DNA of 64,000 nt from UBA11524 sp034104265 (GTDB lineage: Bacteria > Bacillota > Clostridia > Christensenellales > Aristaeellaceae), in contig JAXEEE010000058.1 in the NCBI GenBank assembly GCA_034104265.1, positions 1 to 64,000 on the forward strand, written 5' to 3'. Position 1 is the first letter of the stretch. The number at the start of each line of letters is the position of its first letter. Of the stretch, positions 42,914 through 50,988 are shown one piece after another. The translations under genes were made by a program, and so were the position numbers. The notes beneath the pieces are model-generated. The model was not told the DNA's origin, searched no databases, and saw only the letters and a list, made by a program, of their open reading frames with translations.

Positions 42914-42986
42914 TACACCATTAGGGACTCGAACCCTAGACACCCTGATTAAGAGTCAGGTGCTCTACCAACTGAGCTAATGGTGC
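42914..42986 (-). tRNA. tRNA-Lys (anticodon CUU), copy 1
   Basis: Identical 73-nt gene to the one at 42803-42875 and first in the transcript. A strong promoter lies 33 bp upstream, and the pair is probably processed from one precursor. Confidence 0.95.
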
Positions 42987-43018
42987 ATGTTTTCCGCATC
43001 TCGCGGTCAACGGTGATT

Positions 43019-43046
43019 ATTATACACCGATTCAGAAAAATGTCAA
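43019..43046 (-). promoter_or_regulatory. Promoter for the tandem tRNA-Lys genes
   Basis: Minus strand TTGACA (43041-43046), 16-bp spacer, TATAAT (43019-43024); both hexamers are consensus. Confidence 0.82.
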
Positions 43047-43069
43047 GGGGTTTCACAAAATAATTTTGC

Positions 43070-43108
43070 AAAAAAAATCCTCCGGCTTCATACCGAAGCC
43101 GGAGGATT
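43070..43108 (-). terminator. Terminator after ferredoxin gene
   Basis: Minus strand ATCCTCCGGCTTC, short loop, GAAGCCGGAGGAT, then TTTTTTT. Confidence 0.88.
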
Positions 43109-43123
43109 GTCCGTCAGAGCCGA

Positions 43124-43294
43124 TCAGCCCTGAACAGGTGCGCCGACGGGGCAGGTGGCAGCGCAGGCGCCGCACTCGATGCAGACGTCGGGATTGATTT
43201 CATACTTGCCATCACCTTCGGCAATGGCCTCCACGGGGCACTCCGCAGCGCAGGCGCCGCAGCTGATGCAATCCTCGGTAATCTTGTATGCCAT
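43124..43294 (-). CDS. 2[4Fe-4S] ferredoxin
   Basis: 56 residues, the size of clostridial ferredoxin. Two CxxCxxCxxxCP clusters (CISCGACAAECP and CIECGACAATCP). ATG 43294 has AAGGAGGTG upstream. Low-potential electron carrier for fermentation enzymes (pyruvate:ferredoxin oxidoreductase, hydrogenase and others). Single-gene unit: TTGCTT/TATCAT promoter with 17-bp spacing upstream (about 43335-43365), terminator downstream. Confidence 0.96.
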   Translation of the reverse strand: MAYKITEDCISCGACAAECPVEAIAEGDGKYEINPDVCIECGACAATCPVGAPVQG

Positions 43295-43406
43295 AGCGGT
43301 TTCACCTCCTTGAAACACACTTGCTTGCGTGTTCATGCATGTATGATACCACGCCATGCGTGGAAAAGCAAGTCCCTCCCGCCGGAAATCCCTTCATGGA
43401 CGGGGA

Positions 43407-44759
43407 TCAGATGGTATCGTCCTCCGCATCGTCCAGGGGCATGATGGCGGCAAATTCCTCGCTGTCGTCGTGATCGGCAGATGCAGCGGGCTTCTTTTCA
43501 ACGGCGGGCTCGGCGATCTGCTCGTCAGCTTCATCGCCCTGGGCGGCGCGCAGGGCGCGCTCCACAGCCATCTTCCAGGGGCTGGCGCTGTCCGCGGCAG
43601 GCTGTGCCGGACGGTTCTGCTGCCGCCTGGCTGCGTTCTCACCCTTGCCGGAACGGCGTTCGGGCTTGGCCTCACCTTCCTCACGGGGTTTCCTGTCGGG
43701 GTTCTCCCGCTGCACGGGCTTGCCCAGCTTGTCGCTGTCCCCGCGGGCGGGCTTTTCGCGGCGCTCACGAGGCTCCTTGGGCTGACGGGGCTGATCCCCA
43801 CGCTGACGCTGGGGCCGGGGCTGACGGGGCTGCTGCTGGGGCTGATGAACCGGCACTTCCGCGTCCTGATGATCGACAGGCTGCACAGCAGGCGCTTCCT
43901 CGGGGGCGGGCTGTTCGGCAGGTGCAGTCTCCTCACGGACAGGAGCGGGCTGGCCGGGACGCTGCACGTCCGCCACGGGATAATCCTTCAGTTCGCTGGA
44001 GTCCCCCTTCTGAATCCTGACGCGCACGGTTTCCTTGATGATGTTCAGATCCCACACCACACCGGGGCCGTCGGGGGTGATGACCTCCTTGCCCACCTTG
44101 GGCATGCGCTTGCGGGTCTGCTCGTAGTTCTCCTGCTCGTACTTCAGGCAGCACATGAGCCTGCCGCACACGCCGCTGATCTTCGTGGGATTCAGGGACA
44201 GGTTCTGTTCCTTGGCCATCTTGATGGACACGGGCTGGAAGTCCCCCAGGAACGCGCCGCAGCAGATAGGCCTGCCGCAGGGCCCCAGGCCGCCCAGCAT
44301 CTTCGCCTCGTCGCGGACGCCGATCTGCCTCAGCTCGATGCGGGTCTTGAATACCGCCGCCAGATCCTTCACCAGGCTGCGGAAGTCCACGCGGCCGTTG
44401 GCGGTGAAATAGAAAAGAATCTTGCTGTTGTCGAAGGTATACTCCACGCTGACCAGCTTCATGTCCAGCTTGTGCTCGGCAATCTTCTTCTGGCAGATGG
44501 CGTAGGCTTCCTTCTCCCCGGCCTTGTTGGCCTGTGCGTGCTGGATATCCTCCGCCGTCGCCACGCGGACGACCTTCTTCAGCGGCTGCTGCAGCACCTC
44601 GTCGTTGATTTCACGTACGGAGGTGACCACTTCGCCGAATTCGATCCCCCGGGCCGTTTCCACCACGACAAAGTCGCCGGGCGTGGGCCAGTAGGGGCCG
44701 GGATCAAAAAAATAGAGCTTGCCGGCGTTCTGAAAGCGAACGCCAATCACGTTGACCAT
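43407..44759 (-). CDS. ricT: PSP1-domain protein RicT (YaaT) with long disordered C-terminal tail
   Basis: 450 residues. The first about 270 residues are the PSP1 domain with the conserved cysteine motifs GRPICCGAFLGD and GVCGRLMCCLKYE that bind an Fe-S cluster in the Ric complex. That complex controls RNase Y and sporulation/competence. The remaining about 180 residues are low complexity: Pro/Gln/Arg/Glu-rich, with PRQPRPQRQRGDQPRQP and RERREKPARGD, ending acidic (DDAEDDTI). Bacillus YaaT stops near 275 residues, so the tail is additional. Start ATG 44759 overlaps holB by 13 bp. Confidence 0.9.
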   Translation of the reverse strand: MVNVIGVRFQNAGKLYFFDPGPYWPTPGDFVVVETARGIEFGEVVTSVREINDEVLQQPLKKVVRVATAEDIQHAQANKAGEKEAYAICQKKIAEHKLDMKLVSVEYTFDNSKILFYFTANGRVDFRSLVKDLAAVFKTRIELRQIGVRDEAKMLGGLGPCGRPICCGAFLGDFQPVSIKMAKEQNLSLNPTKISGVCGRLMCCLKYEQENYEQTRKRMPKVGKEVITPDGPGVVWDLNIIKETVRVRIQKGDSSELKDYPVADVQRPGQPAPVREETAPAEQPAPEEAPAVQPVDHQDAEVPVHQPQQQPRQPRPQRQRGDQPRQPKEPRERREKPARGDSDKLGKPVQRENPDRKPREEGEAKPERRSGKGENAARRQQNRPAQPAADSASPWKMAVERALRAAQGDEADEQIAEPAVEKKPAASADHDDSEEFAAIMPLDDAEDDTI

Positions 44760-45784
44760 TTGCTTTTTTCCTCCATCAGGCGAAGCAGCAGCCTTTCGAC
44801 CACCGCCTGCCAGGTTACCTGATTTGCCCGCAGCCGCCGCGCCTGGGATACGGCATCCAGCAGTGCGGAGAAGGCTGCCACATCGCCCTCGCGGGCCAAG
44901 CGCTGCCAGGCTTCGGGATAGGGCGATACCAGCGACGGATCCCGCTGCCCAAGCCGCACCAGCACAAGCAGGCGCAGCATGTCCTCCACATCGTCCAGCA
45001 GCTCGGCCGCGGCCTCCTTGCGATCCTTCCAGGCGTTGGACACCCGGAGAATATCGCTGCGGCCTTCCAGGGCGAAGAAGTCCCGCATAACCTCCTGCCG
45101 TCGCTGCCAGTAACCCTCGTCGGCCGCCACTGCAATGGCCTGGCCGATGGAACCGCCGGATACGTGCAGCGCTTCCCGGGCGCGGGCGTCGTCCACGCCG
45201 TGCTCCCTGAGCACCCGCAGGATCACGTCATCCGGCCAGGGATGCAGCTTCAGCGCGCGGCACCGGCTGACAATGGTGGTCAGCAGCAGCTCCGGCGCAT
45301 CGCTGAGCAGCAGGAACACCGTGCCGTCCAGGGGCTCCTCCAGGGTCTTGAGCAGGGCGTTCTGGGCTTGCGGGGTCATCTTGTCGGCGCGCTGGATGAT
45401 CACCACCCGCTGTCCGCCCACAAAGGTGTGCTGCCCAACCAGCTCGTTGACCATGCGGATTTCGCCCACGGGAATGCTTTTCAACCCCTTGTCCACCTCA
45501 GGATTGATGGGCACGCCCGGCTGCACCACAATGATGTCCGGGTGATTGCCCGCCATAGCCTGCGTGCAGGCAGGGCACACACCGCAGGGCTTGTCCTCCC
45601 CCGTACACACCAGGAACTGGGCGATCCTGGCGGCCAGGGTACGCTTGCCCATGCCGGAAGCCCCGCTGATCAGGTACGCATGGACAAAGCTGCCCGACCG
45701 CAGGGTGCGTATCAGTCCATCATAAACAGCGCCCTGCCGCGCGAAATCCGTCAGGGCGGGCGCTGCGCATGTCTCCTGCGCCAA
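44747..45784 (-). CDS. holB: DNA polymerase III subunit delta'
   Basis: 345 residues. Clamp-loader AAA+ subunit: Walker A-like SGASGMGKRTLAARIAQ near residue 41, a zinc-binding CGVCPACTQ, the NALLKTLEEP segment and SRCRAL sensor region. TTG 45784 start with GGAGA upstream. Order darA-holB-ricT is the conserved Firmicutes cluster, minus yaaR. Confidence 0.93.
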   Translation of the reverse strand: MAQETCAAPALTDFARQGAVYDGLIRTLRSGSFVHAYLISGASGMGKRTLAARIAQFLVCTGEDKPCGVCPACTQAMAGNHPDIIVVQPGVPINPEVDKGLKSIPVGEIRMVNELVGQHTFVGGQRVVIIQRADKMTPQAQNALLKTLEEPLDGTVFLLLSDAPELLLTTIVSRCRALKLHPWPDDVILRVLREHGVDDARAREALHVSGGSIGQAIAVAADEGYWQRRQEVMRDFFALEGRSDILRVSNAWKDRKEAAAELLDDVEDMLRLLVLVRLGQRDPSLVSPYPEAWQRLAREGDVAAFSALLDAVSQARRLRANQVTWQAVVERLLLRLMEEKSKWST

Positions 45785-45797
45785 TGGGACGATCTCC

Positions 45798-46127
45798 TTA
45801 CAGCTTGATAAACTGATCCACCGTCAGCACGAACACCGTCGCGCCGCCCACGGTGACCTCAATGGGATAGGGCGAATACACGCCGGACACACCGGCCATG
45901 GAGGCAGGCTGGGTCGCAATCTGCTTGCGGGACTTGCACACCCGCTCGATTACCGCCATGGCTGCGTCAAACTTGTCGTCGTCCACGCCGACCAGCAGCG
46001 TGGTGTTGCCCGCGCGCAGGAATCCGCCGGTAGTGGCCAGCTTCGTCACACCAAAGCCATCGTTCATCAGTTGGGATACCAGCCGGGAGGCGTCCTCATC
46101 CTGGACGATCGCGATAATCAACTTCAT
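45798..46127 (-). CDS. darA: Cyclic-di-AMP-binding PII-like protein DarA (PstA, YaaQ)
   Basis: 109 residues. PII-like fold receptor for c-di-AMP: MKLIIAIVQDEDASRLVSQL N-terminus, KLATTGGFLRAGNTTLLVGV ligand-loop region and GGATVFVLTVDQFIKL end. The TTGGFLRAGNTT motif is highly conserved in DarA proteins. ATG 46127 has GGAGGT upstream. First gene of the holB/ricT operon with its own promoter. Confidence 0.93.
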   Translation of the reverse strand: MKLIIAIVQDEDASRLVSQLMNDGFGVTKLATTGGFLRAGNTTLLVGVDDDKFDAAMAVIERVCKSRKQIATQPASMAGVSGVYSPYPIEVTVGGATVFVLTVDQFIKL

Positions 46128-46185
46128 GCAAAGAACCTCCTTCATAACCGGCAGCGCCGTGAAAGCATCTGCCTCTCCATAAAAC

Positions 46186-46214
46186 AGTATACAGCATAAC
46201 GGTGGAAAATGCAA
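46186..46214 (-). promoter_or_regulatory. Promoter for darA-holB-ricT
   Basis: Minus strand TTGCAT (46209-46214), 17-bp spacer, TATACT (46186-46191). Confidence 0.6.
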
Positions 46215-46258
46215 GGTTGGCGCACAAAGCAGATTTTACAAGACAAAAAAGCAAACTA

Positions 46259-46299
46259 AGCCCGCAGCCTTGCCCCGGTTCAGGGAGGCTGCGGGCTTG
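46259..46299 (-). terminator. Terminator of esterase/permease unit
   Basis: Minus strand AAGCCCGCAGCCT, 14-nt loop, AGGCTGCGGGCTT then a T-rich tract (TTTGCTTTTTTG). Confidence 0.75.
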
Positions 46300-46301
46300 G
46301 G

Positions 46302-47099
46302 TTATTGCATACTTTGTTTCAGGAAGGTCAATATCCTCTGCCGCCAGGGCTCTGTATACACCTGAGGCGAACCGTGACCGGCGCCCTCGATCAGAATCAA
46401 CTCTGCCTTGCTTCCGCAGGCCAGAAGCCTGTCCCGCAGCCTGATGCTGTGCTCAGGCGGCACACGCTGGTCATCCGTACCGTGCAGGATCAGGAAATCC
46501 GCTGTTTTCCCATGGATGCCCGACAGGATGTCCGCGGACATCCTTTGCCCTTCCGGAAGATCCGAAAGGAAATCCCGTATGGAAGTGTGACCATGCGTTT
46601 TCTCAAAGGCAAGCATCTTCTCCAGGTCGCTGACGCCATAAAGGTTGACAGCGGCCTGCACGGGCGACATACCATCAGGCCTCCTCATGCCGATGCCCAG
46701 GGCGCTGGCAATATACCCGCCTGCAGACTCCCCCATCACCGCCATGCGGGCCGGATCCATGCCGAAGGCTAATGCGTTGTCGCGCAGATATCGGATGGCG
46801 GCCCATGCGTCATCAACCGGCGCGGGCCAGCGCCCGTTCACGCCCACCCGGTATTCCACGGACGCCAAAGTGAAGCCCCGCTGCGCGTACCAGACCAGAT
46901 CCGGCAGCCACAGATGATGATCCATCTGTTGAAATGCACCGCCGCAGAACCAGACAAGCGCAGGCTGCATTGGCTGCGCATCCCTGTGACGGATTACGTC
47001 CAGATGAAGCGGCCGGCGCGTGCTGCCATACCAGTAGGGCGTCTCTGTGTAGGTCAGGTCGCACATAAGCGCCAGCTGCCGATCCAATGCTTCTGACAT
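46302..47099 (-). CDS. Alpha/beta hydrolase (acetylesterase-type, BD-FAE-like)
   Basis: 265 residues. Serine hydrolase with GESAGG (nucleophile Ser near residue 140), a late Asp in LHGTDDQRVP and His in IEGAGHGSPQ. The oxyanion region WFCGGAFQQMDHH replaces the usual HGGG. Proteins of this shape deacetylate plant polysaccharides or sugars. ATG 47099 has AAAGGAGG upstream. It directly follows the sugar ABC permease remnant, so it probably belonged to a carbohydrate-use operon. Confidence 0.85.
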   Translation of the reverse strand: MSEALDRQLALMCDLTYTETPYWYGSTRRPLHLDVIRHRDAQPMQPALVWFCGGAFQQMDHHLWLPDLVWYAQRGFTLASVEYRVGVNGRWPAPVDDAWAAIRYLRDNALAFGMDPARMAVMGESAGGYIASALGIGMRRPDGMSPVQAAVNLYGVSDLEKMLAFEKTHGHTSIRDFLSDLPEGQRMSADILSGIHGKTADFLILHGTDDQRVPPEHSIRLRDRLLACGSKAELILIEGAGHGSPQVYTEPWRQRILTFLKQSMQ

Positions 47100-47115
47100 C
47101 CTTATTCCTCCTTTG

Positions 47116-48018
47116 TTATCCCTTGAGTCCGCTGGTGGCAATGCCCTCCACCAGGTATTTCTACAGGAAGATGAAGATCAGTATGACGGGAAGAATGGAC
47201 AATACGGACATGGCGAACATTGCGCCATAGTCTGATGATGTGGTCGGGTCACAGAAGAGCTTCAGTGCCAGACTCACAGGATACATCTCCGTCTTGTCCA
47301 CATACAGCAGGGCGGAAAGAAAATCATCCCAGAGCCAGATGAAGGGAAAAATGCCCGAGGTGATCAGCGCGGGAACCATCAGGGGAAGAATCACCCGGGT
47401 GAAAATGCCGTAGTAGGAACAGCCGTCGATTTTGGCGGCCTCGTCCAATTCCCTGGGGATGCCGCAGATAAAATTCTGCATCAGATAAACGAAGAAACCC
47501 TGTGTCGCGAAGAAGAACGGGACGATCAGGGGCATATAGGTACCCACCCACCCCAGCTTCTGATACCACAGATACTGGGGGATCATCAGCACCTGCGCCG
47601 GAAGCATCATGGTTGCCAGCATGGCTGCGAACAGCGGCTTCCTGCACAGGAAGCGAAGGCGGGCAAAGCCATAGGCCACGACGGACGAGGAAATCAGCGC
47701 ACCCACGGTTGCAGCAACCGATATCCACGCAGAATTCAGGAAGAAGCGGCCGAAATGCACTTTGCCAAAGCCCTTCCAGCCGGTGACGTAATTGTCCAGG
47801 GTCCATTCACGGGGCCATAATTCACCGGCGGTGGTAAAAATGGTGTTGGTCGGCTTGAAGGAGGAAAAAATCATCCAGAGCAGTGGGTAGATCATGACAA
47901 TGCCCAGCGCACACACCGCAGCGTGAAAGATCAGCTGCGAGGCAGTCTTCTTCAGCCGCGCGCATCTGAGTGTTCGGGCATGTTCTGCCGGCAGCTTGCG
48001 CGCTATCATGTCCCTCAT
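47116..48018 (-). pseudogene. Sugar ABC transporter permease (CUT1, MalG/AraQ type), interrupted by amber codon
   Basis: The translation is a normal six-helix carbohydrate permease with MIYPLLWMIFSSFKPT near the start, PAQVLMIPQYLWYQKLGW and the EAA loop ELDEAAKIDGCSYYGIFTRVILP split across it. It ends at a TAG (47161-47163) after IFIFL. Reading through, the next codons give KYLVEGIATSGLKG and then TAA at 47116, which is exactly the conserved end of this family. A single C-to-T change (CAG to TAG) explains the loss of about 16 C-terminal residues. The upstream part of the reading frame is fused to a polymerase fragment. No partner permease or binding protein is adjacent. Sequencing error or readthrough are alternatives. 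Confidence 0.85.
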
Positions 48019-48327
48019 ACGCCAGAAGTCAGTAAGCGGCCGGTGAGACCATAGCAGCTGTCGGTATCTCATTTCATCCAGCTCTGCAATGCGGACTCCG
48101 TCCTTGTCGGGATGAGCCTTCTTCGCCACGATGTCCATGGCGACCTTGGCGAGATACAGGTTTGTGCCGATGCCCGCCGTTGCCGTAATGCCTGTATTGT
48201 ACAGCACATCGCGGATCATGATCATCGTCAGATCATGGGCCGTCATTCCATAGGTGTGCAGGTAATCGGTCACGTCAATAAAGACCTTGTCGATGGAATA
48301 GACAAGAATGTCATCCGGGGCTACATA
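48019..48327 (-). pseudogene. Y-family DNA polymerase (ImpB/MucB/SamB) fragment with mutated catalytic site
   Basis: About 103 codons in frame upstream of the permease match the middle of a Y-family lesion-bypass polymerase of the kind common on Firmicutes mobile elements: YVAPDDILVYSIDKVFIDV, HDLTMIMIRDVLYNTGIT, AGIGTNLYLAKVAMDIVAKK and SHRPLTDFWR. The catalytic SIDE motif reads SIDK (Glu to Lys), so it would be inactive even if full length. The palm beginning and everything after DFWR are missing. The break at DFWR/M coincides with the permease start, pointing to a deletion or insertion joint near 48018. Confidence 0.82.
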
Positions 48328-48870
48328 TGGGCAGTTACGTGTCAAATCAGAGATGCAACCGTCAGACAATGCTATATGAACAAGATTAACTTCAGGCCCA
48401 GCAACGTCAGCTTCGATTTTCGTCTCATCCTGCCGAAGATCTCCGACAACCTTTTTTCTGCAGTGATCGGCGCCCCGGGACAGAATAATCTCGGCAACCA
48501 GGGTTTCCCACTGTTCGATGGGATGCATCGTTTCAGGCTTTATGCCTGATCCTTCCCAAGCCACTATATGATGCAATGGCTCATGATGAAAAAGCAATGT
48601 GAATGATGTTAAGTATACCGATTATTCCGTCATCCGTCCATCAATACCCCTCCTATATATGAGAAAACATCTGCATAGCGAAGAGGGGCTTCATGGAACC
48701 CCAGAAGTCGATGTTCGCGCAGGTTATGGGTACATATATTATGCCGCTTTCTGCGGTCCCACGCAACCTCCAGCTGGAGGTAATCGTGAAATTCTCTTCC
48801 CTCGGCCTTACTGCCCGGCTCCTGACGCCATGCCGCCGTTTCTTTTGTGCAATTTGTACATATACTTCAG
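48328..48870. other. No recognisable gene; degraded sequence
   Basis: The minus-strand frame of the polymerase fragment stays open to 48597 but codes nothing I recognise before the YVAPDD segment. 48600-48870 contains no ribosome site plus open frame that looks real on either strand. Composition is more AT-rich than the neighbours. It lies between two gene fragments, so residual mobile DNA is the likely origin. Confidence 0.5.
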
Positions 48871-48988
48871 GAGGGTGCACCCTCGTCTCCGAAAATGCAC
48901 CCTGGATAGAAGCCGAAAATACGAAAAATGCACCCTGAAATCGGCTTAGGGTGCATTTAGGGTGCATCTGGGGTGCAGGGAGGGTGCA
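48871..48988 (+). repeat. Cluster of AGGGTGCA motifs, including an 11-bp tandem repeat
   Basis: AGGGTGCA or its complement occurs seven times in 118 bp. A perfect 14-bp palindrome GAGGGTGCACCCTC lies at 48871-48884. TGCACCCT lies at 48876, 48896 and 48929. AGGGTGCA (once GGGGTGCA) lies at 48948, 48959, 48970 and 48981, exactly 11 bp apart. AAGCCGA (48911) and TCGGCTT (48941) add a further inverted pair. The array sits exactly where the sensor kinase frame loses homology. Confidence 0.85.
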
Positions 48989-49562
48989 TTTGTATCATGG
49001 TCGGTGGGCACATTTCAGCCAAGACAACCAGGCCGCTGTCGGCTTCATCCGCCATGGCGCACAGCTTTCGCCGCGTATCGGGAGACTCGCTGCTGAAATG
49101 CTTGTCGTTGGTCGAACAGGAGAAACCGCCGCATTGCACGCTGATATAGCGGATCTGCAATTCCTGGTACTGCTCCACATAATGCTGCAGTTCACCGGAA
49201 ATGCTGCTGCGGATATTCAGGTTCGCAGCGCCGTTGGCGTCGTTGAGCATGGACAGCTGGGACTGGATGACGCTGTCTGAGTAGAGCATGTTGGACAGCG
49301 TTTCCGCTTCCTTCAGCTTACGTCCAAGGGAATCCGCACTGTAGGAAAGAAAGTTGCCCAATTCCTTTTTGAGTAGCCGCTCATTGGGCAGAAACATGGT
49401 ATGGTATACCAGCACGCAGCTGAATACAGCCATCAGAAGGAAAATCGCTACATTGATCAGCAGGATTTTCCACCTGATCGGCTTGTTGTTCAGTGGCCTG
49501 CGCAGCATGTTCCAGCCGGCGGCGAAGGGACAGCCGGTTTGACGGCAACGCTTATCTTTCAT
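48957..49562 (-). pseudogene. Truncated YesM-like sensor histidine kinase (N-terminal part only)
   Basis: 201 residues: a cytoplasmic N-terminus, a membrane helix (KILLINVAIFLLMAVFSCVL) and part of an extracellular helical sensor domain. The sensor part has LPNERLLKKELGNFLSYSADSLGRKLKEAETLSNMLYSD, split around residue 75. Homology-like sequence stops near CAMADEADSGLVVLAE; the rest (MIQMHPPCTPDAP) is encoded by the repeat array. The second membrane helix, HAMP, His-kinase and ATPase domains of this roughly 580-residue family are missing. ATG 49562 has AAGGAG upstream. No response regulator is adjacent. Together with the permease relic this suggests a lost sugar-uptake locus. Confidence 0.78.
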
Positions 49563-49694
49563 GGGGATCTTCTCCTTCACATGGTTCGTGCGGCTTTTGT
49601 GTTTTGCGATCAGGGATTCATGCCCGCTGCATGCGCCGGAGCGGGTACGGCATATTCCTTTGGGGCGGCATAACCATATTCATCAGCATTTTCC

Positions 49695-49723
49695 AGTGTA
49701 CCAGCCTGTTTGCGCCTGTGCAA
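49695..49723 (-). promoter_or_regulatory. Possible promoter of truncated kinase
   Basis: Minus strand TTGCAC (49718-49723), 17-bp spacer, TACACT (49695-49700). The remainder of the gap 49563-49833 holds only this and the methyltransferase promoter. Confidence 0.4.
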
Positions 49724-49781
49724 ACCATTGGTATAAATTGCATATTATCCATTCATCCGGGACACGCCATGGATATTTTTC

Positions 49782-49810
49782 TTTACTTTTCCCAGCGGAT
49801 ACCGTATGAT
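49782..49810 (+). promoter_or_regulatory. Promoter for the methyltransferase gene
   Basis: TTTACT (49782-49787), 17-bp spacer, TATGAT (49805-49810); start codon 24 bp later. Confidence 0.55.
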
Positions 49811-49833
49811 AGGCTGGTAAAGGAGTGAGCAGC

Positions 49834-50955
49834 TTGACACAAGACAGTATCACGCTGTTCGCCACGGCGGCCTTCGGCATGGAAGGCATCGTCGCGGCGG
49901 AACTGAAGCGGTTGAATATGAAAAATGTGACGGCGGAGATGGGCGGCGCGCGCTTCACGGGCACCATGGCGGATGCCTTTTTGTGCAACCTTCGTCTGCG
50001 CTGCGCCGACCGTGTGCTGATGATTCTGGCAGAGAAGTCCTGTCGTACCTTTGAGGAGTTGTTCCAGCTGGTGAAATCCGTCCCCTGGGAAGAGCTGCTG
50101 CCCGGGGACGCGCGGATCAACATTTCCGGCAAGTGCGCCCGGAGCCAGCTGATGAGCGTACGGGACTGCCAGGCCATTGCCAAGAAGGCCGTGATCGAGC
50201 GGCTGCGCCAGCGCACCCGGCGGGATGTGTTCCCTGAAACGGGCGTGGCCTTCCCCATTGGCGTGGCGCTGCACGGGGACGTGGCCCGCATTACCCTCGA
50301 TTTGTCCGGCGAGGCCCTCAACCGCCGGGGCTACCGCACCTGGAACGGCGAGGCGCCTCTGCGGGAAACCCTGGCCGCCGCCCTGGTGGAGCTGTCCCCC
50401 TGGAGACCCGGTATGCGCCTGCACGACCCCTGCTGCGGCACCGGCACGCTGCTGATCGAGGCTGCCTTCCGGCAGGGGCATCGGGCGCCCGGTCTGACCC
50501 GCCGCTTCGCCATGGAGGATTTCCCCTTCTTCTCCCGGGAGGAGGGCGAGGCCATCCGCCGTCAGGCCCGCTTTGACTATGAGCCGGAGCGCATCAGCGG
50601 CATAACCGGCAGCGATATCGACCCCGCCGCCCTCGACCTGGCGGGGCGTCACATCCGGCAGGCGGGCCTGGAGGGAAAAATCACGGTCACGCAGCAACCG
50701 CTGGAAACCCTCCAATTGCCCGACGAGCAGGGCGTATTCCTGTGCAATCCGCCCTACGGCGAGCGGCTCAGCGACCGAAAAAGCTGCGAGAAGCTCTACC
50801 GGGAAATGCACCGGCTGAAGGATCGCCACCCCGGCTGGAGCCTGTGCGCCATTTCTTCCGATCCTGCCTTTGAGCGGGCCTACGGCAAGCGCGCGGACAA
50901 GAAGCGCCGCCTATACAACGGGCGGCTGGAGTGCGAATTCCTGATTTTCCGGTAA
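49834..50955 (+). CDS. THUMP-domain class I RNA methyltransferase (RlmL/YpsC family)
   Basis: 373 residues. An N-terminal THUMP-type domain (ATAAFGMEGIVAAELKRLN start, RINISGKCARSQLMSVRDCQAIAKKAV) is followed by the methyltransferase domain with HDPCCGTGTLLIEAA and the catalytic NPPYGERL. Related to the N2-guanine methyltransferase RlmL, probably acting on 23S rRNA (G2445). The TTG at 49834 is the chosen start (AAGGAG 8 bp upstream); a GTG at 49825 sits on the ribosome site itself. Confidence 0.92.
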   Translation: MTQDSITLFATAAFGMEGIVAAELKRLNMKNVTAEMGGARFTGTMADAFLCNLRLRCADRVLMILAEKSCRTFEELFQLVKSVPWEELLPGDARINISGKCARSQLMSVRDCQAIAKKAVIERLRQRTRRDVFPETGVAFPIGVALHGDVARITLDLSGEALNRRGYRTWNGEAPLRETLAAALVELSPWRPGMRLHDPCCGTGTLLIEAAFRQGHRAPGLTRRFAMEDFPFFSREEGEAIRRQARFDYEPERISGITGSDIDPAALDLAGRHIRQAGLEGKITVTQQPLETLQLPDEQGVFLCNPPYGERLSDRKSCEKLYREMHRLKDRHPGWSLCAISSDPAFERAYGKRADKKRRLYNGRLECEFLIFR

Positions 50956-50988
50956 GATGCCATTTTGATGAAAGAGGGAGCGATTTCT

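Noticed and set aside
47161..48597. A genuine single polymerase-transporter fusion protein
   Set aside because: The polymerase part lacks catalytic residues and both ends, the permease has its own ATG at the joint, and the C-terminus is interrupted. An accidental fusion by rearrangement is far more likely.
48600..48967. Minus-strand open frame ending GSMKPLFAMQMFSHI as a gene
   Set aside because: No family recognised, part of it is encoded by the AGGGTGCA array, and no ribosome site is found. It is more likely decayed sequence.
48871..48988. Plasmid replication origin (iterons)
   Set aside because: The repeats look iteron-like, but no rep gene, partition gene or other plasmid feature is nearby. 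Kept only as a finding about repeats.
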